A DNA stretch of 64,000 bases, from NCBI GenBank assembly GCA_947381965.1, contig CANCXX010000026.1, positions 1 through 64,000 of the forward strand. The letters are read 5' to 3'. This DNA is from an uncultured bacterium. Its GTDB lineage: Bacteria; Bacillota; Clostridia; Lachnospirales; Lachnospiraceae. This document shows positions 26,584 through 35,646 of the stretch, piece by piece. Below the pieces are notes generated by a model. It did no database searches. It had not been told where the DNA came from and worked only from the letters and a program-made list of their open reading frames with translations. A program made the translations under genes and the position numbers. How positions within the stretch are numbered: the stretch's first letter is position 1; every line of letters starts with the position of its first letter.

Positions 26584-27267
26584 TTAAACAGGCAAATCAC
26601 TCAGTAAATCTTTTGTGAGAGGATCAATTACAATTTTTTCATCCCGAACGTATGCAATTTTCGGTTGTACCTTAGGTTTTATGGACCATCTTGGTGTTTT
26701 ATCCTTCGGTTTATATTTGAAATCACCAACCTTTAACCTCTCCGGTGACATTTCAAGCGCCGCAATGTAATGCCCTTTACTTCCATTGCCCCCAGCGTAC
26801 GCCTCCCCATAAAGGCCGCCAAGCACAATAATATCACGATAGGAAATGATTGCAGAGCCAGGGTAAACATCTCCCAGTATTACAATACTTGATTCTGTTT
26901 CAAGTACTTGTCCGTTCTTTAGTGTTCCTCTGTAAAAATGTCCTTCATTATTTAACGAATGTTCACTGGATAAATCTGTTTGCTGCAGTGCTCTTACAAA
27001 CCCCTGATTTGTTTCTTCATCCTCTCCCACTAGACAGATAATCCGCAGTCTGGAGTTGGAAGAGATGGCATTAATAATTTGAAATTCTTCTTGTTGCGAT
27101 AAGTTTCTTCCTTTAATAGAAAGCGCCATTTTAGCATCTTTAAAGAAACCGCTGGATTCTTGGAATTTGTTTCCAATATCCATAAGCAGTTCATCAAAAG
27201 GAATTTCATTATCCAAATGTAGTACGATACCATTAGGAAAACTTTTAATGATTACTGAATTATTCAA
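26584..27267 (-). CDS. minC: Septum-site-determining protein MinC
   Basis: A 227-residue FtsZ-ring inhibitor. A variable N-terminal domain (about 1-105) is followed by the beta-helical MinC C-domain (about 115-205: GDVYPGSAIISYRDIIVLGGLYGEAYAGG). The usual RSGQ MinD-binding motif is KNGQ here. It follows the PBP gene by 23 bases and precedes minD by 71 bases. Confidence 0.93.
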   Translation of the reverse strand: MNNSVIIKSFPNGIVLHLDNEIPFDELLMDIGNKFQESSGFFKDAKMALSIKGRNLSQQEEFQIINAISSNSRLRIICLVGEDEETNQGFVRALQQTDLSSEHSLNNEGHFYRGTLKNGQVLETESSIVILGDVYPGSAIISYRDIIVLGGLYGEAYAGGNGSKGHYIAALEMSPERLKVGDFKYKPKDKTPRWSIKPKVQPKIAYVRDEKIVIDPLTKDLLSDLPV

Positions 27268-27290
27268 AACAAATTACTCCTTTAATCTGA

Positions 27291-30161
27291 TTAATCGGCA
27301 ATGGCCGTGCTTCCAGACATCTGCTCTGCGACTCCATTTAACAGCTCTTCTTCATCTACCAAATCAAAATAATATTGGATAATCTCTTTAGTAGTCCGGG
27401 CCGCATAACTTGACGAATAGCCAAAAGCAATTCTGGTGGCAATGGCAATCTCAGGCTGCTCGTAGGGCGCATAACATACAAACAAGGCATGGTTGGCCCG
27501 GTTTAAATTTTCTTCTGCTGTACCGGTTTTCCCCGCAACACTGACAGAAAGGTCTTTTAAATAGGCATTATTTTCAACCATTTGCCGCATTCCAAGATGA
27601 ATTGCATCCCAGTTGGCCGTATCCATTTCTATTGTATTTCTTACGTTGGCGCTGTTATCCTTAAGCAGATTTCCACTGTGGTCCGTAATCTTGTCTATCA
27701 GTGTCAGATCATAGCATGTGCCGCTGTTTGCCACAGCCGTTACATATCTTGCAAGCCCTACTGTGGAAAAACTGTTATTATCCTGCCCGATTGCTGCACG
27801 GACAGCATCTTCAGAGGCCATCTGTGGCATTGATTCTTCAATTTCAATCCCGGAAGTCTCCGTAAGTCCATACATTTCTGCATAATTTTTAAGTACATTA
27901 AGACCAACCTCTGAAGAATAAGTATCACCTACCATACCCATCCGGTATCCAAGCTCATAAAAGAACATGTTGCAGGAATGTCTGATGCCGCCTGTAACAT
28001 TTAGGGTCCCATGTCTGCCTCTTGGATAGATCCAGCAGGAAGGAGGCGGGTCAATTTTTTCAAATATGCCTGTACAGTTATATGTGGAATAGGGATTTAT
28101 AAATCCTTCCATAAGTCCTGCGGTGGCTGATACCATTTTAAAAGTAGAACCTGGCGCAGTCATTTGTGTGGTGGCATAATTGTTTAAAGGTCTTGACAGA
28201 TCATTTAAAAGCTGGGAATAGTATTGTGCATTTACTCCGTTTGCCATCTTATTATTATCATACCCCGGATAAGTAACCAGCGCTAAAACATCGCCTGTAT
28301 TTACGTCTGTAATCACGGCAGATGCAGAATATGGATCAAGAGCTAACTGGGCGGGAGTAATATCAAGATTTTTTATCCGATTCATCATAAAACTGAATGC
28401 AGAAATGCCTCCTCTTTCAAATAATTCCTGCTCATCTGTTGAAATCTCCACTAACCCTTGTTCCAACAGAATATGACAAATCTGCATACCGGAAATAATA
28501 TCTTTCTTAATCATAAACCGATATATGCTTTTGGCAAAGGTCAAATCCTCATCTAGCTGCATAAAAATGTATTCCACAATCTGGTCATATATTTCCTTTG
28601 AGTCGGAATACTGGCTTTCCAGATTCAGTCTGGTTACGTCAATCCAGTTCATGGCAATACAATAATTTAAATACTCATTTAAGCTTATTATTTCATCTTT
28701 TGTCCAGGCAATATAAGTTTCATCAGCAGTATCAACTCTTCCCCTTACTATAATACCGTTTTCATAAAGCATTTCGGCAATATAGCTTTCATAAACCTGG
28801 TATTCCATATCCAGTTTTTCATAAGCCGTAAGCTTTTCCACTAATTCGCTCCGCAGTGCATCAAAAACGGCAGCTTTTCTTTCCACAAAGGCATGGTAAA
28901 CCTTTTTTTCATTTTCACCGGCATCATTAGCATTAAAATGTTCAGTATTAATTACATTATTATTAATCAGCGCATAGTAAACATCATAAATTGGAATTTT
29001 AATGTTACTGCTGCTTACATCTGAAGTGTTAAATTCCTTTGCATTGATAATATTTGTATACAGAATACTTGCCAGTTTTTCTTCCAATATCCTGTAAGTA
29101 GCTATTTGAAGGTCCTTATCTATGGTAAGATAAACATTATTTCCGGCAACTGGTTCCACATAATTGGTAGTTTCCGTAACCTTTCCTACATGATTGACAA
29201 AAATAGTTTCACTTCCCTTGGTTCCCTGAAGCTGGGTTTCCATGGACTTTTCTATGCCAAGCTTTCCTACTGTGTCATTGGAGTCGTAGGAATTATCTCC
29301 ATTTTCTTCTAAAAGAGAAGAAAGCTCTTCCTGGGATATCTTTCCGGTGTACCCAAGAATATGGGAAAAGTAAACGCTGTCAACATATTTGCGGATGGTG
29401 TCTTCTACAATGGACACGCCTTCTAACTCCAGAGAATTTTCCATAACCACTGCAACTGTTTCTTCGCTCACATCTGTGGCGACTGTGGTAGCAATATATT
29501 TTTGGAAACTGTTATTATTCATATCATAACGGATTGTAAGAATTTTAAGTACTTCATCTTTCGTATACCCATTTCCAGGAATAAAAGTTTCCTTGGTATC
29601 TTCTTCTGTATAATTGCCTATCCGGAACCGGCTCCACCCACATAAATAATTAACGACTTCTGTGGCAGTTGCGGTACGCTCTTTTTCTTCCAAATCATCA
29701 ATAGTAAGATGACCATATACATCTGCCAGGAAACGGTATAATTGTGTTCCTTCGACCGTAAAGACATAGCGGTTATTTTTGTCCAGAATAATTTTAAAAT
29801 CACTTACAATATCATCACCATTTCCCTCAATCATCTGGATAAGCCGGTAGATCGTTGTATTCAGATTCAGATCCTTAAATCGTCCGCTTTCATATACATC
29901 TTCAATAGTAACAGAGTGTGCCAGCTCATTGTATGCAAGGAGATTGCCGTTTCTGTCATATATACATCCCCGGCTTCCTTTTATTGTCCGTTCCTTCATA
30001 ATACGCATCTGAAAAGAATCAAGGTACTCTTCCCCGTGCACAATTTGGAGGTCAAAAATTCTATTGATAATGACACCACCAATACAGATAAATACAAGAA
30101 TAAGAATAAAAATCCTGGAAGTAACCATATTTAAAAAGTTTTCTTTTATTTCTTCAAACAA
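27291..30161 (-). CDS. mrdA: Class B penicillin-binding protein 2 with large insertion
   Basis: A protein of about 956 residues with an N-terminal transmembrane helix, a PBP dimerisation domain and a transpeptidase domain. Active-site motifs are STFK (PGSTFKMVSA), SCN (HSCNMFFYELG) and KTG (VAGKTGTAE). PBP2/SpoVD-type enzymes are usually 600-720 residues. The excess is a mostly helical, charged insertion of about 230 residues between the LTIDKDLQIATYRILEE block and the ASAVITDVNTGDVLALV block. It crosslinks peptidoglycan for elongation with RodA. The start is uncertain: TTG 30161 lies 11 bases after AAGGAG, with ATG 30128 as the alternative. Confidence 0.9.
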   Translation of the reverse strand: MFEEIKENFLNMVTSRIFILILVFICIGGVIINRIFDLQIVHGEEYLDSFQMRIMKERTIKGSRGCIYDRNGNLLAYNELAHSVTIEDVYESGRFKDLNLNTTIYRLIQMIEGNGDDIVSDFKIILDKNNRYVFTVEGTQLYRFLADVYGHLTIDDLEEKERTATATEVVNYLCGWSRFRIGNYTEEDTKETFIPGNGYTKDEVLKILTIRYDMNNNSFQKYIATTVATDVSEETVAVVMENSLELEGVSIVEDTIRKYVDSVYFSHILGYTGKISQEELSSLLEENGDNSYDSNDTVGKLGIEKSMETQLQGTKGSETIFVNHVGKVTETTNYVEPVAGNNVYLTIDKDLQIATYRILEEKLASILYTNIINAKEFNTSDVSSSNIKIPIYDVYYALINNNVINTEHFNANDAGENEKKVYHAFVERKAAVFDALRSELVEKLTAYEKLDMEYQVYESYIAEMLYENGIIVRGRVDTADETYIAWTKDEIISLNEYLNYCIAMNWIDVTRLNLESQYSDSKEIYDQIVEYIFMQLDEDLTFAKSIYRFMIKKDIISGMQICHILLEQGLVEISTDEQELFERGGISAFSFMMNRIKNLDITPAQLALDPYSASAVITDVNTGDVLALVTYPGYDNNKMANGVNAQYYSQLLNDLSRPLNNYATTQMTAPGSTFKMVSATAGLMEGFINPYSTYNCTGIFEKIDPPPSCWIYPRGRHGTLNVTGGIRHSCNMFFYELGYRMGMVGDTYSSEVGLNVLKNYAEMYGLTETSGIEIEESMPQMASEDAVRAAIGQDNNSFSTVGLARYVTAVANSGTCYDLTLIDKITDHSGNLLKDNSANVRNTIEMDTANWDAIHLGMRQMVENNAYLKDLSVSVAGKTGTAEENLNRANHALFVCYAPYEQPEIAIATRIAFGYSSSYAARTTKEIIQYYFDLVDEEELLNGVAEQMSGSTAIAD

Positions 30162-30672
30162 ACTTCCTTGCACTCCTTTTTTCAGATTCCTCCAGTGCCT
30201 TATTGATCCGCAGTACAAGAGGATACAAAAACAAAGTTATCAGTATGGTATAAACGATTTCCGGAAATATGATATTTACAAAATAGTAACTGATATGAAA
30301 ACGTTTCCTCATTAAAAATAAAGTAATATAATATAAAAAGCCATACGCTAAGTCGCTTACAAAAATAAGGCCGATGGGCAGCTTAATATCTTCCGGATAA
30401 AACAGCCGGTTAAATTTTCCATTGGCATAACCTATGTACATATAAATCATTGCATTTAATCCCAGTACATTGCCAAAAAAGATATCTGATATAAACCCAC
30501 ACAAAAAACCTGTCATCAGTCCGGTTTTTTCCCCACGCATAAATCCAAAGGATGCTGTAAGGACAATCATCAGGTTTGGTACGATACCGCCAAAGTCAAT
30601 CCCATGAAAAATTGTGGTTTGAAATAAAAAGCATATTATTATAAGCAATACTGTAACTATAAGTCGCTTCAC
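30154..30672 (-). CDS. mreD: Rod-shape-determining protein MreD
   Basis: A 172-residue polytopic membrane protein with about five transmembrane helices, in the canonical place after mreC. The sequence is poorly conserved as in all MreD proteins, but GFLCGFISDIFFGNVLGLNAMIY is typical. It links the MreBC scaffold to the elongasome. It overlaps the start region of the PBP2 gene by a few bases. Confidence 0.88.
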   Translation of the reverse strand: MKRLIVTVLLIIICFLFQTTIFHGIDFGGIVPNLMIVLTASFGFMRGEKTGLMTGFLCGFISDIFFGNVLGLNAMIYMYIGYANGKFNRLFYPEDIKLPIGLIFVSDLAYGFLYYITLFLMRKRFHISYYFVNIIFPEIVYTILITLFLYPLVLRINKALEESEKRSARKFV

Positions 30673-30683
30673 CTGTAAATCTC

Positions 30684-31556
30684 CTATGAGGTTTTGGGAG
30701 TTTGCTTTAGCTGTGTTACAACTAAAACCTCCTCCAAATGCTCAAAATCAACAGCTGGTGTAATAACTCCAGATTTAGTCAGGTTATTGGAGTCCACATC
30801 AATGCTGGAAATATATCCGATTAGTATGCCAGGCAGATATTTGTCACTGACATTGGAAGTTACGATTTTATCCCCTTCCACTACTCTGTCAGCGCTGTCA
30901 ATTAATTTTTCAAAACGGATAACTCCATCCGCATAAAGCTCAAGGTCGCCGGCAACAATCAGTCTGTCGGAAGTGGAGAGCACCATTCCGCTGGTATTTG
31001 AATTATCATCAATAATTGACATAACTTTTGACCAGTTAGGGCCTACATCCACAATGCGTCCTACCAGACCGCTGCCTGCCATTACATTCATGTCAATTTG
31101 CAGTCCGTCATCATATCCTTTGTTGATAACAAAAGAATGAAACCAGTTTCCGGAGTCTTTGGCAATAATGCGGGCGCCGATTTTATTGTACTCGTCATAC
31201 TGGGCGTCAAGCTCATAAAGTTCACGCAGATTATTCAGTTCGTACCTGTCCTGCTGGAGACGTATATTTTCCATGGTAAGTTCATCAATCTGGGCTTTTA
31301 AATCTTCATTTTCCTTAAGAAGGGAACGAATCTGCACCAGTTCCTCTGAACGTGTGGAAAGCCAGCTGCCAGCTTTGCTGACTCCGTTTTGCAAAGGGAC
31401 AATAAGAAAACCGCCTATTGCACTTATGGGGGCGCTTAGGTAATTGGTATTAAATGTTATTACAATCAGACCCGTACATAACAATGTTAAAATAAAAAGG
31501 AGATATTTACCGGGTAATGTAAACTTCTCTCCTTTTTTCTTTATAACCGGACTCAT
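30684..31556 (-). CDS. mreC: Rod-shape-determining protein MreC
   Basis: A 290-residue bitopic protein: N-terminal transmembrane helix (about 15-35), coiled coil (about 70-115) and two external beta-barrel domains. GNWFHSFVINKGYDDGLQIDMNVMAG and GLVGRIVDVG are characteristic. It connects MreB inside to the penicillin-binding proteins outside. It overlaps mreB by 4 bases (ATGA). Confidence 0.94.
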   Translation of the reverse strand: MSPVIKKKGEKFTLPGKYLLFILTLLCTGLIVITFNTNYLSAPISAIGGFLIVPLQNGVSKAGSWLSTRSEELVQIRSLLKENEDLKAQIDELTMENIRLQQDRYELNNLRELYELDAQYDEYNKIGARIIAKDSGNWFHSFVINKGYDDGLQIDMNVMAGSGLVGRIVDVGPNWSKVMSIIDDNSNTSGMVLSTSDRLIVAGDLELYADGVIRFEKLIDSADRVVEGDKIVTSNVSDKYLPGILIGYISSIDVDSNNLTKSGVITPAVDFEHLEEVLVVTQLKQTPKTS

Positions 31557-32563
31557 TTGCCCATTCCTTCAATGGAAAAAGCAACCGATTTGTAATTATC
31601 ATCCTTAATGATTTTGGAAAGTCCCATGGCCACGCTGGTTACAGGATTTTCAGATACGTTCACATTAAGGCCTGTTTCTCTTTGTATCAGCTCCGTCAGG
31701 TGATTTACCTGGGAGGCTCCGCCTGTAAGATAAATGCCGTGGCGGTAAATATCAGCGGCAAGTTCTGGCGGTGTGCGCTCAAGAATTACCTTTATGTTAT
31801 CAATAATTGTGTGGAAGAGCTCTATCAGCGAATCGTCAATTAATTTGGTAGGAAGTTCCCGTTCTACCGGAAGACCGGTTACAATATCCCTTCCATATAC
31901 AACCGCGCCCTTCCCTGCTTTTTCAAGATCATGCAGGGACATTTTTACATTCTCCGCAGTTTTTCCTCCAATTATCAGGCTGAATTCCCGCCTTACCGCT
32001 GCACGGATTGCATCATCAAATTTTTGACCGCCAACTTTTATCAGACGGCTTAATACGATGCCGCCCAAAGAAAGAATGGATATTTCAGTGGTATGGAAAC
32101 CTACATTGACAATAAGCACTCCCTGTGCGTTTTTCACATCAATATCAAGTCCCAGTCCGTCAGCCACCGCTTTTTCAACTACCATAACCCTTCTGGCCTT
32201 AACCCCGGCATCTTTAACCAGATCATAAAATGCACGCTTTTCCACTTCCGTAACATCCGTGGGAACTGCAACATAGTAATCGCCAGGTCTGATATTGCTT
32301 CTGCTCATATCACTGATGAAATATTTAACCAGCTGCTCCATATTCTTAATATCCGCAATAACACCATTTGATAAGGGATAGGAAATATGGATATTTCCCG
32401 GAGCCTTTTCAAACATTTCAAAGGCAGAATCACCATAAGCAAATAAGGTGTTCTTATTTTCAATGGCTATCATATTTTTTTCTACCATAATGGTGTCATC
32501 TGAACGGTTGTAAATTTTTATGTTGCTGGTTCCAAGGTCAATACCAAATGCATTGTTAGACAC
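31553..32563 (-). CDS. mreB: Actin-like rod-shape protein MreB
   Basis: A 336-residue actin-family ATPase with phosphate 1 (GIDLGTSNIKIY), phosphate 2 (LIVNVGFHTTEI) and adenosine (IYLTGGASQVNHL) motifs. It forms membrane filaments that orient wall synthesis. It heads mreBCD-PBP2-minCDE-rodA. The N-terminus (GTSNIKIYNRSDD) is more divergent than the usual MreB GTANTLVY, so this may be an Mbl/MreBH-like variant. Confidence 0.93.
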   Translation of the reverse strand: MSNNAFGIDLGTSNIKIYNRSDDTIMVEKNMIAIENKNTLFAYGDSAFEMFEKAPGNIHISYPLSNGVIADIKNMEQLVKYFISDMSRSNIRPGDYYVAVPTDVTEVEKRAFYDLVKDAGVKARRVMVVEKAVADGLGLDIDVKNAQGVLIVNVGFHTTEISILSLGGIVLSRLIKVGGQKFDDAIRAAVRREFSLIIGGKTAENVKMSLHDLEKAGKGAVVYGRDIVTGLPVERELPTKLIDDSLIELFHTIIDNIKVILERTPPELAADIYRHGIYLTGGASQVNHLTELIQRETGLNVNVSENPVTSVAMGLSKIIKDDNYKSVAFSIEGMGK

Positions 32564-32578
32564 AGTCTGTACTCCTTT

Positions 32579-33265
32579 CTATAATAAAGCTTTTTCTTTT
32601 AAACTGATGAAGCATCCGTCTCCTATGATAATATGGTCCATAAGCGGTATATCCATCAGTTCACCGGCTTCTTTTATCTTTTGAGTAATCAGGATATCCT
32701 GTCTGCTGGGCTGGGGATCACCGCTTGGATGATTGTGCAGCAGCATCAGATGACAGGCCCTGCATTTTAGAGCTTCAATAAAGATGTCGCGTGTTGACAA
32801 AAGAGAAGCCCTTACTGTCCCAAGAGATATCATATATTCTTCGATTAAATTTAATTTATTATCCAATAACAGCAGCAATATTACTTCTTTTTCCTGATGA
32901 CGCAGTTTTTCCATATAATAATCTGCCACTGTAACAGGTTTATCAAAGCGAAGGGTTTGCAATGCCTTCTCTTTTGCCATTCTCACAGCCAGTTCTGCCA
33001 GACACTTGATTTTTACCGCCTTTACATGCCCGATTCCCGGAATTTCCATAAGCTCTTCCAGGGATAAGTGGTGGATGCTATTAAGTCCTGGTTCTCTTCC
33101 CTTGGCAAGAGAGAGAATTTTTTGTGCAAGTACAAGAGCAGGACAATCTTTTGTGCCTGTCCTTAAAATAATGGCGATAAGTTCTGCCTCTGTAAGTGCA
33201 CAGGGTCCTAAAGATAGAAACTTATCGTAGGGCAGTTCTGAATTCTGGATGTTATTTTTCTTCAT
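32579..33265 (-). CDS. radC: RadC family JAB/MPN-domain protein
   Basis: A 228-residue protein with an N-terminal helix-hairpin-helix-like UPF0758 domain (about 1-100, LMEIPGIGHVKAVKIK) and a C-terminal JAMM/MPN+ domain with metal motif HNHPSGDPQPSRQD. The old DNA-repair role is not supported by later work, and its function is unknown. The long upstream frame is rejected because GGAAGAA precedes ATG 33265. It commonly sits before mreB. Confidence 0.92.
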   Translation of the reverse strand: MKKNNIQNSELPYDKFLSLGPCALTEAELIAIILRTGTKDCPALVLAQKILSLAKGREPGLNSIHHLSLEELMEIPGIGHVKAVKIKCLAELAVRMAKEKALQTLRFDKPVTVADYYMEKLRHQEKEVILLLLLDNKLNLIEEYMISLGTVRASLLSTRDIFIEALKCRACHLMLLHNHPSGDPQPSRQDILITQKIKEAGELMDIPLMDHIIIGDGCFISLKEKALL

Positions 33266-33394
33266 TTCTTCCTTTCCAATCCCTTCTCTCAGACTGGAAA
33301 AATAAAAAGAAAAGATGGCATGACAAAATTTAACCATAACCAACATTAATATTAACACAGTTGGAAATTTATGTACACTGATTTTGTGGAAATT

Positions 33395-34699
33395 TTATAA
33401 GTTTCGTTTGTCAAAATCTCTCATGATAATTTCTTTTTCCACTAATTTCTGTAATGTTTTCATAATTCCCAGTTTTCCATGCTGCCAGGTCAGTCCGCCC
33501 TGAAAATATACGGCATAGGGCGGTTTGATTGGTCCATCTGCCGACAGTTCAATGGAAGAACCTGATACAAAAGCGCCTGCGGCCATAATAACCGGTGCAT
33601 CATATCCAGGCATATCCCAGGGCTCTGGCGTTACATATCCGTCTACCGGTGCAGCCTGCTGGATTCCTTCACAAAAGGCGATTACACCTTTCGGATTTCC
33701 AAAAGTCACTGCCTGAATAATATCATGCCGGGATTCTCTTCCGTCCGGCACCACTGCAAATCCAAGACTTTCATAAAGATTGGCAGCAAATATAGCGGAT
33801 TTTAACGCATTAGCGGTTACAGACGGCGCAAGAAAAAGTCCCTGATAAAAAGCCCCAAGCGCATGTAAAGTAGCGCCAACCTCCTTTCCAAGCCCCGGAG
33901 AGGTGAGACGGAAAGCAGCGTTTTCAATACATTCTTTTTTTCCTGCCAGATATCCGCCAATAGGCGCAAGCCCGCCGCCAGGATTTTTAATGAGGGAACC
34001 CGCCACCAGATCCGCCCCCACATCGGAGGGCTCCTGTCTTTCGGTAAATTCCCCATAACAGTTATCTACCATACAAATGACATCCGGCTTAATACCTTTA
34101 ATAAAGGCAATTAGTTCCTTGATTCTGTTGACTGACAAAGTCGGTCTGGTCTGATATCCCTTAGAACGCTGGATAGTCACAAGTCTTGTTTTTGTATTTA
34201 TAGCCTTTCGGATATTTTCATAATCAAAACCACCATCCGGCAAAAGATCTACCTGCTGGTAGCTGATACCATATTCCTTCAGAGAACCTTTTGAAGGCCG
34301 GATACCAATAACCTCCTCCAAGGTATCATATGGCTTCCCCACAGGGGAGAGAAGTTCGTCTCCCGGACGGAGGTTACTAAAGAGCGCCAAAGCTAAAGCG
34401 TGTGTACCGCAGGTAATTTGGGGACGCACCAGCGCATCTTCCGTATGGAAAATATCTGCATAAACCTTTTCTAATGTTTCCCGCCCAAGATCGTTGTAAC
34501 CATAGCCAGTGGTTCCATAAAGGCAGGCTTCGCTGACTTTATTTTTCTGCATTGCACCAATAACTTTTATTTGATTATATTCTGAAAGCCTGTCTATTTC
34601 CTCCCAGCGTTCTTTCAAAGAAGTCCATATTTTTTCACAATATTCATACACCTCTCTGCTAATGCCCATTTCATGATACATCATTTCTGTAGAAAACAT
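33395..34699 (-). CDS. PLP-dependent methionine gamma-lyase family protein
   Basis: This 434-residue fold-type I PLP enzyme belongs to the family once called aluminium resistance protein. It keeps the cofactor-lysine segment DLVAGSLIKNPGGGLAPIGGY and the CGTHALALALFSNLRPGDE block. A cysteine/methionine lyase-type reaction is expected, but the substrate is unproven. It overlaps miaA by 19 bases and is placed after miaA as in many Firmicutes. Confidence 0.88.
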   Translation of the reverse strand: MFSTEMMYHEMGISREVYEYCEKIWTSLKERWEEIDRLSEYNQIKVIGAMQKNKVSEACLYGTTGYGYNDLGRETLEKVYADIFHTEDALVRPQITCGTHALALALFSNLRPGDELLSPVGKPYDTLEEVIGIRPSKGSLKEYGISYQQVDLLPDGGFDYENIRKAINTKTRLVTIQRSKGYQTRPTLSVNRIKELIAFIKGIKPDVICMVDNCYGEFTERQEPSDVGADLVAGSLIKNPGGGLAPIGGYLAGKKECIENAAFRLTSPGLGKEVGATLHALGAFYQGLFLAPSVTANALKSAIFAANLYESLGFAVVPDGRESRHDIIQAVTFGNPKGVIAFCEGIQQAAPVDGYVTPEPWDMPGYDAPVIMAAGAFVSGSSIELSADGPIKPPYAVYFQGGLTWQHGKLGIMKTLQKLVEKEIIMRDFDKRNL

Positions 34700-35631
34700 T
34701 TGTTCATCTCTCTTTCCATAAAATCCAGCATTTTGTCTTCATTATATCCAAAATCTGGTTTATAAATCCAGATAACGTCTCTCTCCCGCCTAAACCAGGT
34801 AAGCTGCCTTTTGGCAAAATGCCGGGTGTCGCGTTTAATCATGTATATAGCCTCTTCCAGACTGCATTCCCCATCAAGATAAGATAACAGTTCTTTATAT
34901 CCAAGTCCCTGCATGGATACCATATTTCTGTTATATCCCATATCTTTTAATTTCTTTACCTCCGCAAGAAGTCCTGCTTTAAGCATGGAGTCCACTCTTT
35001 CGTCAATTTTCTCATATAGCCGCCCTCGCTCATCATTCAGTACAAAATAACAACTCTTATATGCCGATGGCTTTTCACGTTCTGTTTTGTTATGCTCTGA
35101 AATTGTCATACCAGTCAGTTCAAAAAATTCTAAGGCACGAATAACCCGTTTCTGATTATTTGGATGGATTACTTTGGCGGAAGCGGGATCTTTTTTCTTT
35201 AAACATTCATATAAATATCCATTTCCTTTTTCTGCTGCCAGGTTTTCCAGGCTTTCCCTGATGGCAGTGTGATCTTCTTCCTGTGAAAAGTTAATATCAT
35301 AGAGGACTGCCTGAATGTAAAAGCCAGTCCCACCTGTTAAAATAGGGATATGTTCCCGCGCATAAATTCCTTCCATTGCCTGCTTCGCCAGTTCCTGAAA
35401 ACGGAATACGTTAAGCTCATCTGATGGGTCAAGAATATCAATCAGATGATGGGGGACTCCTTCCATCTCTTCTTCTCTGATTTTGGCAGAACCAATATCC
35501 ATATATTTATAAGCCTGCATGGAATCAGCAGAGACGATTTCCCCTCCCATTTTTTTTGCAAGCCTGATGGAAAGAGCCGTTTTCCCAACGGCAGTGGGAC
35601 CGGTAAGTATAATCAATTTCTGTTTCTGCAT
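34681..35631 (-). CDS. miaA: tRNA dimethylallyltransferase
   Basis: A 316-residue enzyme that attaches dimethylallyl to A37 of tRNAs reading UNN codons. P-loop GPTAVGKTALS at about 9-19, SADSMQAYKYMDIGSAK and TGGTGFYIQAVLY are family signatures. MiaB, encoded at 41990-43435, methylthiolates its product, so both steps of ms2i6A synthesis are in this window. It is 15 bases downstream of mutL. Confidence 0.96.
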   Translation of the reverse strand: MQKQKLIILTGPTAVGKTALSIRLAKKMGGEIVSADSMQAYKYMDIGSAKIREEEMEGVPHHLIDILDPSDELNVFRFQELAKQAMEGIYAREHIPILTGGTGFYIQAVLYDINFSQEEDHTAIRESLENLAAEKGNGYLYECLKKKDPASAKVIHPNNQKRVIRALEFFELTGMTISEHNKTEREKPSAYKSCYFVLNDERGRLYEKIDERVDSMLKAGLLAEVKKLKDMGYNRNMVSMQGLGYKELLSYLDGECSLEEAIYMIKRDTRHFAKRQLTWFRRERDVIWIYKPDFGYNEDKMLDFMEREMNKCFLQK

Positions 35632-35646
35632 TTTTAAAATCCCCTA

